This document shows, one piece after another, positions 14,195 to 21,757 of a DNA stretch of 21,872 nucleotides; positions within the stretch are counted from its first letter, which is position 1; every line of letters starts with the position of its first letter. The stretch spans positions 1 through 21,872 of the forward strand of contig JAQUYJ010000003.1 of the NCBI GenBank assembly GCA_028691905.1, read 5' to 3'. The notes beneath the pieces were generated by a model. That model was not told the DNA's origin. It did not search any database and saw nothing but the letters and a program-made list of their open reading frames with translations. Both the position numbers and the translations under genes were made by a program. The DNA is from Bacilli bacterium. GTDB lineage: Bacteria; Bacillota_I; Bacilli_A; ML615J-28; CAG-698.

Positions 14195-16004
14195 ATACTT
14201 TCACCTCCTCTTGTACAAGGTTCAAGAATTCTTCTTCTAAAGCACCTTGTATTTCCCAAAGTGAACGATACAATCCTTCTTGATGAGAAAGCGTTTGGTG
14301 ATTACCTATTGCAGAAACTCGACCTCCTTCTAGCACGATTATTTTATCAGCTTCTCGTGCTGTTGTTATTCTATGAGTAATTATGATTGAAGTTAAACTT
14401 TTATTAGTTTTTTTAAGTGCATTACGAATATTAACATCCGTTTTGGTGTCTACAGCACTTAAGCTATCATCAAAAATCAAAACTGGCTTTTCCAGTACTA
14501 GCATCCTTGCAATTGCAACTCGTTGTTTTTGACCACCACTTAAAGTAACCCCTTTTTCACCAACTAATGTTTTATATCCTTCTTTAAAACCGGAAATGTC
14601 ATCATGAATGGCAGCTGTTTTTGCAGCAACATATACTTTTTCATCTGATATGATTTGATTTGCTATACGAATGTTATCAAGAATTGATTTCGTATATAAA
14701 AATGGATCCTGTAGTATTATACCTATATTCTTTCTAACCCATTTTTTGGAAATTGATTTTAATTCTACACCATCAATCTTTATACTTCCTTTTGTATAAT
14801 CAAGCATTCTGACCAAAATATTTGCTATGGTTGATTTTCCAGAACCTGTTTTTCCAATGATAGCTACAGTTTCACCTGGTTCTATTGTAAAGTTTACTCC
14901 ATCTAGCAAATGTTTATCAGTATCATCAAATTTAAAGCTAACATCATTAAATTCAATTTTTCCTATTATATCAGGTTGTAAAATACCATCATTTTCATAT
15001 TCATCAGGAATCTGTAAAATTTCATCTACACGATTTGCAGATACAACTGCTTTTCCAAAATCACCAATAATTCTTCCAAGCCCTCTTATTGGATATACAA
15101 GCATAGATACATACAATAAGCTTGCCATTATATCTCCTACAGAAATTGCACCAGTTTGCGCAAATATAACTGCAGCAATCATTGTAACACCATATTGTAA
15201 CATAATAATTCCATCACTCAATCCCCAATACAATGCCATAGCATTGTTCAATTTTGTTGATTGGCTAGCATACTTTGTACTTTGTTTATCAAATTTATTT
15301 ATTTCATAATTTTCTTTCGCAAATGCTTTAACAACACGAACTCCATTCACATTTTCTTGTAGCACTGTTGTCATGCTTGCTTCCACTTCTTCAATCTCTT
15401 CAAATTTTCGCTTTACATAATGAAAATAAAAAAGTGACCCAACCAAATTGATCGGCAATACAATTAAAGTTATTAGCATTAAAGTCATATTAATATGAGC
15501 CATTTGCATAATTCCCGAAGTTAATGCTGCAATGATGTAAAAGAATTGGGGAAGCTGTGCACTCATAAAACTTTTAATTGTATCAATATCCGATGTACAA
15601 CGCTGAATCACATCACCTGTATCTGCATTACTATGATAACTAAAACTCAAATTCTGTATATGATTGAATAATTTAGTTCTCATGTCATAAGCGATTTTTT
15701 CTGCAAAGATACCCTTGGTATATCCGTTTAAAAACAGAATATTTACTCTAACTAATTGATAAAGCATTAAGGTAACACCAACTACGGTAACAGCAAGTAT
15801 CGGTTCAGAGAATGTACGAAAGAAATGAATAATAAAATCCGGCAAATTAACGGTATTAGTAACGTCCCTTTCAAAAATTATGTCCACAATGTATTTAATA
15901 AATTGAGGAACATAGGAATAAGTGAAAGGAGCTAATACAGTAAGTACTAGTATAAAAACGATTAATAATGGGTATGATTTAACCCAACGAAATAATTTTT
16001 TCAT
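14187..16004 (-). CDS. ABC exporter half-transporter, subunit with the degenerate Walker B
   Basis: This 605-residue half-transporter has an N-terminal six-helix domain (about 10-320) and an ATPase domain. Walker A GKTGSGKS is at 384-391 and the canonical signature LSGGQ at 488-492. The Walker B FDDSLSAVD has Asp513 in place of the catalytic Glu. The switch is His544. The Asp substitution marks it as the non-hydrolysing partner of a heterodimeric exporter. I placed the start at 16004 because ATG there follows AAAGGAGG, whereas the in-frame ATG 14 codons upstream has no ribosome binding site. It is the first gene of the two-gene operon, divergent from the DUF975 gene. Confidence 0.94.
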   Translation of the reverse strand: MKKLFRWVKSYPLLIVFILVLTVLAPFTYSYVPQFIKYIVDIIFERDVTNTVNLPDFIIHFFRTFSEPILAVTVVGVTLMLYQLVRVNILFLNGYTKGIFAEKIAYDMRTKLFNHIQNLSFSYHSNADTGDVIQRCTSDIDTIKSFMSAQLPQFFYIIAALTSGIMQMAHINMTLMLITLIVLPINLVGSLFYFHYVKRKFEEIEEVEASMTTVLQENVNGVRVVKAFAKENYEINKFDKQSTKYASQSTKLNNAMALYWGLSDGIIMLQYGVTMIAAVIFAQTGAISVGDIMASLLYVSMLVYPIRGLGRIIGDFGKAVVSANRVDEILQIPDEYENDGILQPDIIGKIEFNDVSFKFDDTDKHLLDGVNFTIEPGETVAIIGKTGSGKSTIANILVRMLDYTKGSIKIDGVELKSISKKWVRKNIGIILQDPFLYTKSILDNIRIANQIISDEKVYVAAKTAAIHDDISGFKEGYKTLVGEKGVTLSGGQKQRVAIARMLVLEKPVLIFDDSLSAVDTKTDVNIRNALKKTNKSLTSIIITHRITTAREADKIIVLEGGRVSAIGNHQTLSHQEGLYRSLWEIQGALEEEFLNLVQEEVKVYE

Positions 16005-16048
16005 TTTTCCTCCTTTTATAAATACATGAGTCGTTTTGGACATCAATT

Positions 16049-16057
16049 ATTATATCA
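16049..16057 (-). promoter_or_regulatory. Extended -10 promoter of the exporter operon
   Basis: TGATATAAT on the minus strand (16057-16049) lies 45 nt before the exporter start. No good -35 is seen at 17 nt (GGTAAA), so recognition would depend on the extended -10. Confidence 0.6.
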
Positions 16058-16094
16058 CATATTAAATGATTTTACCAGCCTTTTTTTTATTTGA

Positions 16095-16123
16095 TTGACA
16101 TTAAGGTTTGAATGTTATATAAT
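16095..16123 (+). promoter_or_regulatory. Consensus promoter of the DUF975 gene
   Basis: A perfect TTGACA (16095-16100), a 17-nt spacer and a perfect TATAAT (16118-16123) are followed by AGGAGG at 16141-16146. It is the strongest-looking promoter in the window and diverges from the exporter promoter. Confidence 0.93.
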
Positions 16124-16152
16124 TAATTGATTTTTAAATTAGGAGGAAATAA

Positions 16153-16761
16153 ATGGATCATTATCAAATTAAAGAAGAAGCTAAAATTTCGTTGGTAGGA
16201 AATAGATTAATGTTCTTATTAGCTATTCTTTTGGTCAGTGCAATAACATCCGCTTCTAGCGCGATGCTCGGTTTAGGTATTCTTATTGCTCCAATCCTAT
16301 CTGCTGGTTTATATGTGGTTGGAAAGCAAATAATTCAAAATAAAAAAATGGTTTTTGAATCACTATTTGTATTCTTTAAAAATATTGACCACGCAGTTAA
16401 ATTATTTGCTGTTGGAATTTTGGTTTCATTAATTACATCTTTGGGTTATATTCTTTTTATTATCCCGGGAGTAATTTGGGGATTACAGTATTCACAAGCA
16501 CTTTTTATTATGGCTGACAACCCACAATTAGAAATAATGGAAGCATTGAAAAAAAGTAAAGAATTGATGAATGGAAAAAAAGCTGATTTGTTATTATTTT
16601 ATCTTTCATTTATATTGCATTTTATTCTTGGTATCATTACTTTCGGTTTATATTTTCTTTATTTTTTACCTTATTTTTCTTGTGCTTCAATAAATTATTA
16701 TCTTCACTTGATTGGTAATAAAAAAGGTGATAAAATTATAGTAGATGCTGAATATGTTTAA
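16153..16761 (+). CDS. DUF975-family integral membrane protein
   Basis: This 202-residue membrane protein is the only plus-strand gene. It has hydrophobic segments near 18-38, 40-58, 82-104, 107-120 and 148-185. The central IIPGVIWGLQYSQALFIMADNP (roughly 103-124), followed by EALKKSKELMNGKK, is the DUF975 pattern, in which an IPG turn precedes a helix ending in a DNP box. Family members have no established biochemical role. The promoter and ribosome binding site are both near consensus, suggesting substantial expression. It shares a bidirectional terminator with the convergent murI. Confidence 0.85.
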   Translation: MDHYQIKEEAKISLVGNRLMFLLAILLVSAITSASSAMLGLGILIAPILSAGLYVVGKQIIQNKKMVFESLFVFFKNIDHAVKLFAVGILVSLITSLGYILFIIPGVIWGLQYSQALFIMADNPQLEIMEALKKSKELMNGKKADLLLFYLSFILHFILGIITFGLYFLYFLPYFSCASINYYLHLIGNKKGDKIIVDAEYV

Positions 16762-16807
16762 TATAAAAAAAGTACTAATAGAAAAACTATTAGTACTTTT
16801 TTTATAT
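16761..16807. terminator. Bidirectional terminator with a perfect 21-bp stem
   Basis: Positions 16761-16781 and 16787-16807 are perfect inverted repeats around an AAAAA loop. The core is AGTACTAATAG/CTATTAGTACT flanked by A7 and T7. The two outer ends contain the stop codons of the DUF975 gene (plus) and murI (minus). Confidence 0.92.
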
Positions 16808-17587
16808 GTTAACTTGCTTGATAGTATCGTAAGGATAAATGAACCAACTTATTTGTCCTTTAAAACTTTTTAAATTACCTGTTGTACATATATTAATCTT
16901 ACCTTTATTACAATTATCATTTACAATTTTAAATTTTTCCATGTTTTCTTTCAGTAGTAATGCGGTAGGTACTCCACAAGATATAATTTTTGCATTAGGA
17001 AAGCTTCTTTTTATGGATTCGTTCAATAACCCAAAGTGAGTACAACCATACACTACAGTATCAATGTTTTTATCATGAAATTGGAAAAGTGTTTCTTGTA
17101 TTTCCTTATTTGTTTCTTCACTATCACGATTATTGCTTTCTGCTAACGGTACAAAATTGCTACACCCAAGAGCATAAACTCGGGTGTTTTCCGTGGAAAG
17201 CAACTGTTGATATATACCCAGTTTGATTGTTAGATTTGTAGCCAATACCGCAATGTTTCCATTTTTTGTTGCATAAACAGCTTCTTTTGCTGTGGGGTCT
17301 ATTACTCCAATGATTGGTATATTAGCTTTTTCTATTATTTCTTTCGCATTAGCAGTTGCTGTGTTGCACGCAATAATTATTGCTTTTACTTTCATATTAA
17401 TCAGATAATCAACAATTTGTTCTACCCTTTGTGTAATTTCAGTTTTGGATTTTGTACCGTATGGGCAATATGCTGTATCAGCTATATAGATAAAGTCTTC
17501 GTTAGGAAGTATATCTATCAAATCTTTTAATACAGTTAATCCCCCTATACCGGAGTCAAACACTCCTATAGGTCTTTTTTTATACAT
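16802..17587 (-). CDS. murI: Glutamate racemase
   Basis: MurI interconverts L- and D-glutamate, supplying D-Glu for peptidoglycan. The 261 residues match the family length. FDSGIGGLTVL at 10-20 contains Asp11 and Ser12. The two catalytic cysteines are Cys74 in ACNTATA and Cys182 in GCTHFGLL with the following Thr-His. The ATG at 17587 follows AAAAGGA at about 5 nt and is preferred over the ATG five codons upstream. Only 1 nt separates it from the stop of the citD-like gene, so the two are surely co-transcribed. Its presence implies a peptidoglycan wall. Confidence 0.96.
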   Translation of the reverse strand: MYKKRPIGVFDSGIGGLTVLKDLIDILPNEDFIYIADTAYCPYGTKSKTEITQRVEQIVDYLINMKVKAIIIACNTATANAKEIIEKANIPIIGVIDPTAKEAVYATKNGNIAVLATNLTIKLGIYQQLLSTENTRVYALGCSNFVPLAESNNRDSEETNKEIQETLFQFHDKNIDTVVYGCTHFGLLNESIKRSFPNAKIISCGVPTALLLKENMEKFKIVNDNCNKGKINICTTGNLKSFKGQISWFIYPYDTIKQVNI

Positions 17588-17588
17588 A

Positions 17589-17846
17589 CTATTCCTTTTC
17601 ATTCATCCTATTAATGGCTGTTATTAACCTGGACCTAATAGTATAATCTAGCGCTCCTTTGTCCTGACATAAAACATAAAGCTTCTCAATACCCATTTCC
17701 TGTAATGTATTACGAATGGTTTTTTCAATTTGTTCGCCGTAAAATTCGTAAACTATGCTTTCGATATGAATTTCAATTTCATCAGAATATTTTACTGTAA
17801 TTTTTACATCATTAGATTCTTCCGTTCCCGCCACACCAATTTTCAT
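17589..17846 (-). CDS. citD: Citrate lyase acyl carrier protein-like (CitD family), orphan
   Basis: This 85-residue protein matches the CitD pattern end to end. It has an N-terminal AGTEESND, in which Ser11 corresponds to the serine carrying phosphoribosyl-dephospho-CoA in citrate lyase gamma chains, and a C-terminal DKGALDYTIRSRL at about 62-74, the family signature. In citrate lyase this subunit carries the acetyl/citryl thioester. The lyase subunits citE and citF and the prosthetic-group enzymes citC, citX and citG are not in the window. It is slightly shorter than the typical 95-100 residues. It sits 1 nt upstream of murI, an unexpected neighbour. The start follows AGAGGTGA. Whether it still serves a lyase or has been co-opted is open. 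Confidence 0.82.
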   Translation of the reverse strand: MKIGVAGTEESNDVKITVKYSDEIEIHIESIVYEFYGEQIEKTIRNTLQEMGIEKLYVLCQDKGALDYTIRSRLITAINRMNEKE

Positions 17847-17862
17847 AAAATCACCTCTATTT

Positions 17863-17890
17863 ATTATAACATTTTATACAAGATATACAA
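17863..17890 (-). promoter_or_regulatory. Probable promoter of citD-murI
   Basis: The -10 TATAAT (17863-17868) with a weak -35 TTGTAT (17885-17890) at 16 nt lies 17 nt before the citD start. A 9-bp word, ATCTTGTAT, is tandemly repeated over the -35 region. It lies directly behind the lipoprotein gene, with no terminator seen between. Confidence 0.55.
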
Positions 17891-17901
17891 GATAAATTTT
17901 T

Positions 17902-19842
17902 TTACTGGAATTCTAATACATATTTTATATTATTAGTACCATATGAATTTAATGTCTGAATTTTACATATATTACCCGAAGATGTATTATGTAACATCCA
18001 AGCATTTCCTCCCAAATCTGTACCAATGTACATTAAAACATGGCCACTTGTGTAGAAAAGAGTTCCTACAGGGTAATTTATAATAGTTGAGTTTGATATG
18101 GAATTTATAGTTTTACCATACCCAACCGTTGCCCATTGATTGGATGTATTTCTACCTAATACAAATCCAAAGCAAGCATATATTGCTGCTTGAGTAGATG
18201 AACAATCGAATCCGTCTATTATTTTATCACCCCAACTATATTTTGTTCCGATAAAAGCAAATGCTTGATTTAATAAGTTTATATAGTTAAATAATAAATA
18301 TCCATCATGGATGTCTTCAGACTTATCTATTTGCACACTTTCAATGCTTAAATATCCTGAAGAAAGACGTTTGGGATAAGCGAGTGTAAATGTACTATCT
18401 GTTTTAGACTGATATGGGATTCGATAACCCATTCGAACAATTTCATTTTTAATTAGAAAGGTTGGCTGCTTAACAATAATAAATTGATTGGGGTTAACAT
18501 AATTAAGAAAAATATCTCTAGAACATATTCCGATATCTTTAGATTGAACCCATCCAAAATAATGAAACATTTGAACAAAATACCAATTTTGATCAAGACT
18601 TTGATGATAAACAACCATTGGAATACCGATACTAAATCCGGTTTCTTGAAACCTATCAACCGATTCATTGTTTGAATAATGGGATGTAGGGTAACTTCGT
18701 AAAGAAACATGTGCTACAGAAACAGCATATTTGACATTTGACTCATAAGGTATTGCTTCTACATTTCTATTTAATAAAATGTTGTCTTTTTCTAAGCTGG
18801 TTAATAATTGATTTGTTTGATAATCATATATGTTATATTTTGTGAAGAAATTATAGTATTGAATTTTCTCTAACAACTCATCTCTAGTGATGGTTGCCGG
18901 TAATAATTCCATATTATATGTTTTTGCTGCTGGGGTATTTGTAACACTATCATTATATAATAAGATTTGTTGTGCAGTTAATATTGGATTATCTACATCG
19001 TTTTGTGCTTCATTTAAACGTTCAATAAAGTACTCAGAATCATTGACAGTTAATTCCCTTGGAGCAATAACTAAAGAATATACAAATGACTCCTCGATTC
19101 CATATGCATTTAATTTAAGAGTTAAAGACACCTCTTGTTGCACTTTACTTTTATATATTATACCTGTATCACTTAATATTTCTTGATTTGAAGACTTCCA
19201 TTGAATACCAACATCTTCTGGTAAAGCAACAAGCAAACTTAGGTTGTTTGTCACTGGATTATCAAAATGAAATTGTTCTTCTATGCTTGCGAATATTTCT
19301 CGATAAGGAAAAGAAGTTATTAATATTTCAAATTCCTTTTCATATGTTTTTTCTGCGACAATTTTGCCTATAAGAATAATTGTCTGATCTTCTTCACAAA
19401 AACTATAATTGCCAGAACTATCTAATATATGAGGATGACTACTGACCCATGAAATGGAATACTCATCTATTGTTTGCGGTAAGTCTATTGAGCGATTAAT
19501 CGTGGTAGGTAAAGTAATTTTATTTAAAGCTGCTTCTTCCTCTGTTTGTTTTGGCAAATATCGCCCATAAAGGATGATACTCTTTAATAAAATATCTTCT
19601 TCATATAAAACAGAATATTCTTCATCTCTATACCATCCATCAAAAATCATTTCTTCCCGAATTTCTACAGCTGGAAAAGATTCCAAATTCAATGTTGATT
19701 CGATTGGTAACTCTTTTAACTCAATTTCTGCCCCATCTACTACAAAATGAACATCTATAAGCTCTATATCTTGATTGGTATCGCATCCTGTGTTTAATAC
19801 CAAATTCAAAAATATTAAACTAAATAATAATATTTTTTTCAT
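17902..19842 (-). CDS. Lipoprotein with InlB-like repeat, Ig-like domains, SH3 and NlpC/P60 peptidase domain
   Basis: This 646-residue surface lipoprotein is probably a peptidoglycan endopeptidase (gamma-D-glutamyl-diamino acid type). The signal peptide ends NTGC with Cys20, an acceptable if atypical lipobox. About 30-97 is an InlB/Flg_new-type repeat (FDGWYRDEEYSVLYEED, then LYGRYL). About 105-260 contains two atrophied bacterial Ig-like domains (ISWVSSHPHILDSSG and IQWKSSNQEILSDTG). About 375-440 is an SH3-like domain of the NlpC/P60-associated type. The C-terminal catalytic domain has Cys547 in DGFDCSS, His601 in SGHVLMYIG and His618 in LHNTS, so the triad looks intact. It has its own promoter at 19865-19893 and lies upstream of citD-murI. 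Confidence 0.88.
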   Translation of the reverse strand: MKKILLFSLIFLNLVLNTGCDTNQDIELIDVHFVVDGAEIELKELPIESTLNLESFPAVEIREEMIFDGWYRDEEYSVLYEEDILLKSIILYGRYLPKQTEEEAALNKITLPTTINRSIDLPQTIDEYSISWVSSHPHILDSSGNYSFCEEDQTIILIGKIVAEKTYEKEFEILITSFPYREIFASIEEQFHFDNPVTNNLSLLVALPEDVGIQWKSSNQEILSDTGIIYKSKVQQEVSLTLKLNAYGIEESFVYSLVIAPRELTVNDSEYFIERLNEAQNDVDNPILTAQQILLYNDSVTNTPAAKTYNMELLPATITRDELLEKIQYYNFFTKYNIYDYQTNQLLTSLEKDNILLNRNVEAIPYESNVKYAVSVAHVSLRSYPTSHYSNNESVDRFQETGFSIGIPMVVYHQSLDQNWYFVQMFHYFGWVQSKDIGICSRDIFLNYVNPNQFIIVKQPTFLIKNEIVRMGYRIPYQSKTDSTFTLAYPKRLSSGYLSIESVQIDKSEDIHDGYLLFNYINLLNQAFAFIGTKYSWGDKIIDGFDCSSTQAAIYACFGFVLGRNTSNQWATVGYGKTINSISNSTIINYPVGTLFYTSGHVLMYIGTDLGGNAWMLHNTSSGNICKIQTLNSYGTNNIKYVLEFQ

Positions 19843-19864
19843 CTATGTCACCTGTTCTTATAAT

Positions 19865-19893
19865 ATTATATCTAATATTTATACATCAGTCAA
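19865..19893 (-). promoter_or_regulatory. Promoter of the NlpC/P60 lipoprotein gene
   Basis: The -35 TTGACT (19888-19893), a 17-nt spacer and the -10 TATAAT (19865-19870) are followed by an AGGTGA ribosome binding site. The rest of the 19843-20021 gap holds only this promoter and the terminator at 19979-20015. Confidence 0.85.
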
Positions 19894-19978
19894 TATAAAT
19901 AACATATACTACACTAAAATGATATCACATAATAATTACTTTTAAAATGAAGAATTATTGGTCCATTCGGATGCAATT

Positions 19979-20015
19979 ACTAAAAAACCAACTTCAACAG
20001 GTTGGTTTTTTTAGT
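19979..20015. terminator. Terminator downstream of tRNA-Glu(CUC)
   Basis: AAAAAACCAAC and GTTGGTTTTTT form a long perfect stem, extended by ACT/AGT with one extra T, around an 8-nt loop, followed by T on the minus strand. It starts 7 nt after the tRNA 3' end. Confidence 0.88.
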
Positions 20016-20021
20016 AAAGAT

Positions 20022-20098
20022 TGGTGACCTGTACGGGATTCGAACCCGTGCATGTATGCGTGAGAGGCATATGAGTTGAGCCACTTCTCCAACAGGCC
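20022..20098 (-). tRNA. tRNA-Glu (anticodon CUC)
   Basis: This is a 77-nt cloverleaf with encoded CCA and A73. The acceptor GGCCTGT/ACAGGTC has the G2-U71 pair also found in Bacillus tRNA-Glu. The anticodon stem TATGC/GCATA and loop CTCTCAC place CTC at 20062-20064, decoding GAG. It is nearly identical to tRNA-Glu(UUC) at 21574-21650. It lies 18 nt downstream of a protein gene without a promoter of its own. Confidence 0.93.
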
Positions 20099-20101
20099 AT
20101 C

Positions 20102-20135
20102 AAAAAGCAATAAAAACTATGTTTTTTTGCTTTTT
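20102..20135 (-). terminator. Hairpin over the stop codon of the membrane-protein gene
   Basis: AAAAAGCAA-AAAAAC pairs with GTTTTT-A-TTGCTTTTT, 15 bp with one bulged A and an ATA loop, ending in T. It contains the TAG of the membrane-protein gene and lies 4 nt before the tRNA-Glu(CUC) 5' end. It may be a terminator, or a processing signal if the tRNA is made by read-through. Confidence 0.55.
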
Positions 20136-21472
20136 TTATTAGCATTTCTTATGATTATTATTATAAAAATAATACCACCCAATAATATTGAACTAGGAAT
20201 GAGAATTGCAGTCATAATAATTAAAACAGTGAAAACCGGGTCATCAGTTTCAAAAACAGAAGGGTCATCTTCATCTGTCGTTGGCATCTCAACAAAGAAA
20301 TGTATCTGTTTTAATCTCTCACTTTGAATATCTGATATTTCATAATATCCATCAACCAAATCAATATCTTCACACATAATTGTACTTTGACTAATAGAAG
20401 TTTGAACAGAAAACTCAAATTTTTCTACGTTATTCCAAAATTTTTGTGGTTCAACAATATAATTAAAATGATATTGAGAATTGTTACCGTTCCACCAATC
20501 AGAAAAATAAAATGGAACGGTTTGAGTAAAGATGATTTCATTATTTGAATTACCAAGCAATTGTATATCATACTCCAAAAAAATCATTCTATATTCATTA
20601 TAGCTTTGAATTAGTTCATCAACATAATAAAAATTATAATAATTATAAGACGTAAGCAATTCATAGAATTTCTTTGCAATTAAACCTAATTTTAAATTTT
20701 CTTCAATGTCGTTTTCTTCTAAGACTTTTTCTAAATATTCATTGTATGTCAACACTTGCTCAATTACAGAAGCATCCTCATTGAGGTTAATTGTAACATC
20801 TCCGCCTATTACAAATATTTCAAATTCTTTTTCATAAAATGTTAGAATCATATTTTCCTGATTAAATTCATATTCAAATGAAATAGAATTATCGAAAAAT
20901 ACTTTTCTATTTCCTTTATTATACGAAATAGAAACTTCATAATTATCACCGGTAGATTCAAAAGTCAAAAGTTTCCCTTTATTTGTGGATGAAAATAGAA
21001 AATCTTCATAAAAAGAGTTGTTATACATTTGATTAAAATCAACAAAAGATAAATCAATATTATCTACTATATCACCATATTTCAAATTATCTATTTCTTT
21101 TTTCACATCGTTAACAATTAACTCATTTGAATACTCTTGTTTTGATGTCGACCAAATCGGTATAATGAGTTTTTCTAACGTATCTATTCCATTATTATTT
21201 ACCTGATAAGTTGTTTCTACTCTAGCTAATATACTATCATTAAATTGATTATCTAAACTTGTGTTTGTCAAATTTGATTGCGATCCTTCTTGAAATATTT
21301 CTATATTGACAGAATTGTTGGTTACTACTAAATCCTCATTTTCAATACCAAAAGGCTCAAATGCAAATGCTTCAATATTATGATAATAACTGGCTTTAAC
21401 CGATAAAAACAGATTGAATATAATAAATATTATTAAAACTAATAAAATATTTAAAAAATTTTTTTTATTCAT
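20117..21472 (-). CDS. Unrecognised single-pass surface membrane protein
   Basis: This is a 451-residue protein that I cannot assign to a family. It has an N-terminal hydrophobic signal or anchor segment (about 6-26), a roughly 380-residue extracellular region rich in Asn, Tyr, Glu and Asp with beta-strand-like alternation, a DDPSVFETDDP linker, a second membrane helix (about 413-440), and a short basic tail NANKKSKKT. This topology suggests a surface-exposed ectodomain with a cytoplasmic stub. There are no enzyme motifs, LPxTG or lipobox. The ATG at 21472 follows GGAG at 6 nt and is chosen over the ATG four codons earlier, which overlaps that site. The gene sits between an rRNA operon terminator and tRNA-Glu(CUC). 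Confidence 0.8.
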   Translation of the reverse strand: MNKKNFLNILLVLIIFIIFNLFLSVKASYYHNIEAFAFEPFGIENEDLVVTNNSVNIEIFQEGSQSNLTNTSLDNQFNDSILARVETTYQVNNNGIDTLEKLIIPIWSTSKQEYSNELIVNDVKKEIDNLKYGDIVDNIDLSFVDFNQMYNNSFYEDFLFSSTNKGKLLTFESTGDNYEVSISYNKGNRKVFFDNSISFEYEFNQENMILTFYEKEFEIFVIGGDVTINLNEDASVIEQVLTYNEYLEKVLEENDIEENLKLGLIAKKFYELLTSYNYYNFYYVDELIQSYNEYRMIFLEYDIQLLGNSNNEIIFTQTVPFYFSDWWNGNNSQYHFNYIVEPQKFWNNVEKFEFSVQTSISQSTIMCEDIDLVDGYYEISDIQSERLKQIHFFVEMPTTDEDDPSVFETDDPVFTVLIIMTAILIPSSILLGGIIFIIIIIRNANKKSKKT

Positions 21473-21491
21473 AATAATCTCCATAACGATT

Positions 21492-21500
21492 ATTATAACA
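21492..21500 (-). promoter_or_regulatory. Extended -10 promoter of the membrane-protein gene
   Basis: TGTTATAAT on the minus strand lies 19 nt before the start codon at 21472. The -35 region is AT-rich without a good match. Confidence 0.6.
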
Positions 21501-21533
21501 TAAAGTACATAAATTATCTATAAATTATTCCAA

Positions 21534-21561
21534 TAAAAAAAGTTTGATAGTTATATCAAAC
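21534..21561 (-). terminator. Terminator of the rRNA-tRNA operon
   Basis: GTTTGATA and TATCAAAC form a perfect 8-bp stem with a TAAC loop, followed by seven T on the minus strand, 12 nt after the tRNA-Glu 3' end. Confidence 0.88.
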
Positions 21562-21573
21562 AAATTTATCAAC

Positions 21574-21650
21574 TGGTGACCTGTACGGGATTCGAACCCG
21601 TGTATGCATGCGTGAAAGGCATGTGAGTTAAGCCGCTTCTCCAACAGGCC
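21574..21650 (-). tRNA. tRNA-Glu (anticodon UUC)
   Basis: This is a 77-nt cloverleaf with encoded CCA and A73. The acceptor is GGCCTGT/ACAGGTC. The anticodon loop CTTTCAC places TTC at 21614-21616, decoding GAA and GAG. It is 7 nt downstream of tRNA-Asn in the tail of the rRNA operon. Confidence 0.96.
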
Positions 21651-21657
21651 ATATAAA

Positions 21658-21734
21658 TGGCGCCCCCACTAGGACTTGAACCTAGGACCCCATGATTAAC
21701 AGTCATGTGCTCTAACCAACTGAGCTACGGAGGC
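21658..21734 (-). tRNA. tRNA-Asn (anticodon GUU)
   Basis: This is a 77-nt cloverleaf with encoded CCA. The acceptor GCCTCCG pairs with TGGGGGC through two G-U pairs. The anticodon stem is CATGA/TCATG, and loop CTGTTAA gives GTT. It is located between 5S rRNA and tRNA-Glu(UUC). Confidence 0.96.
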
Positions 21735-21757
21735 ACACAAATATAAATAGAAAGAAA

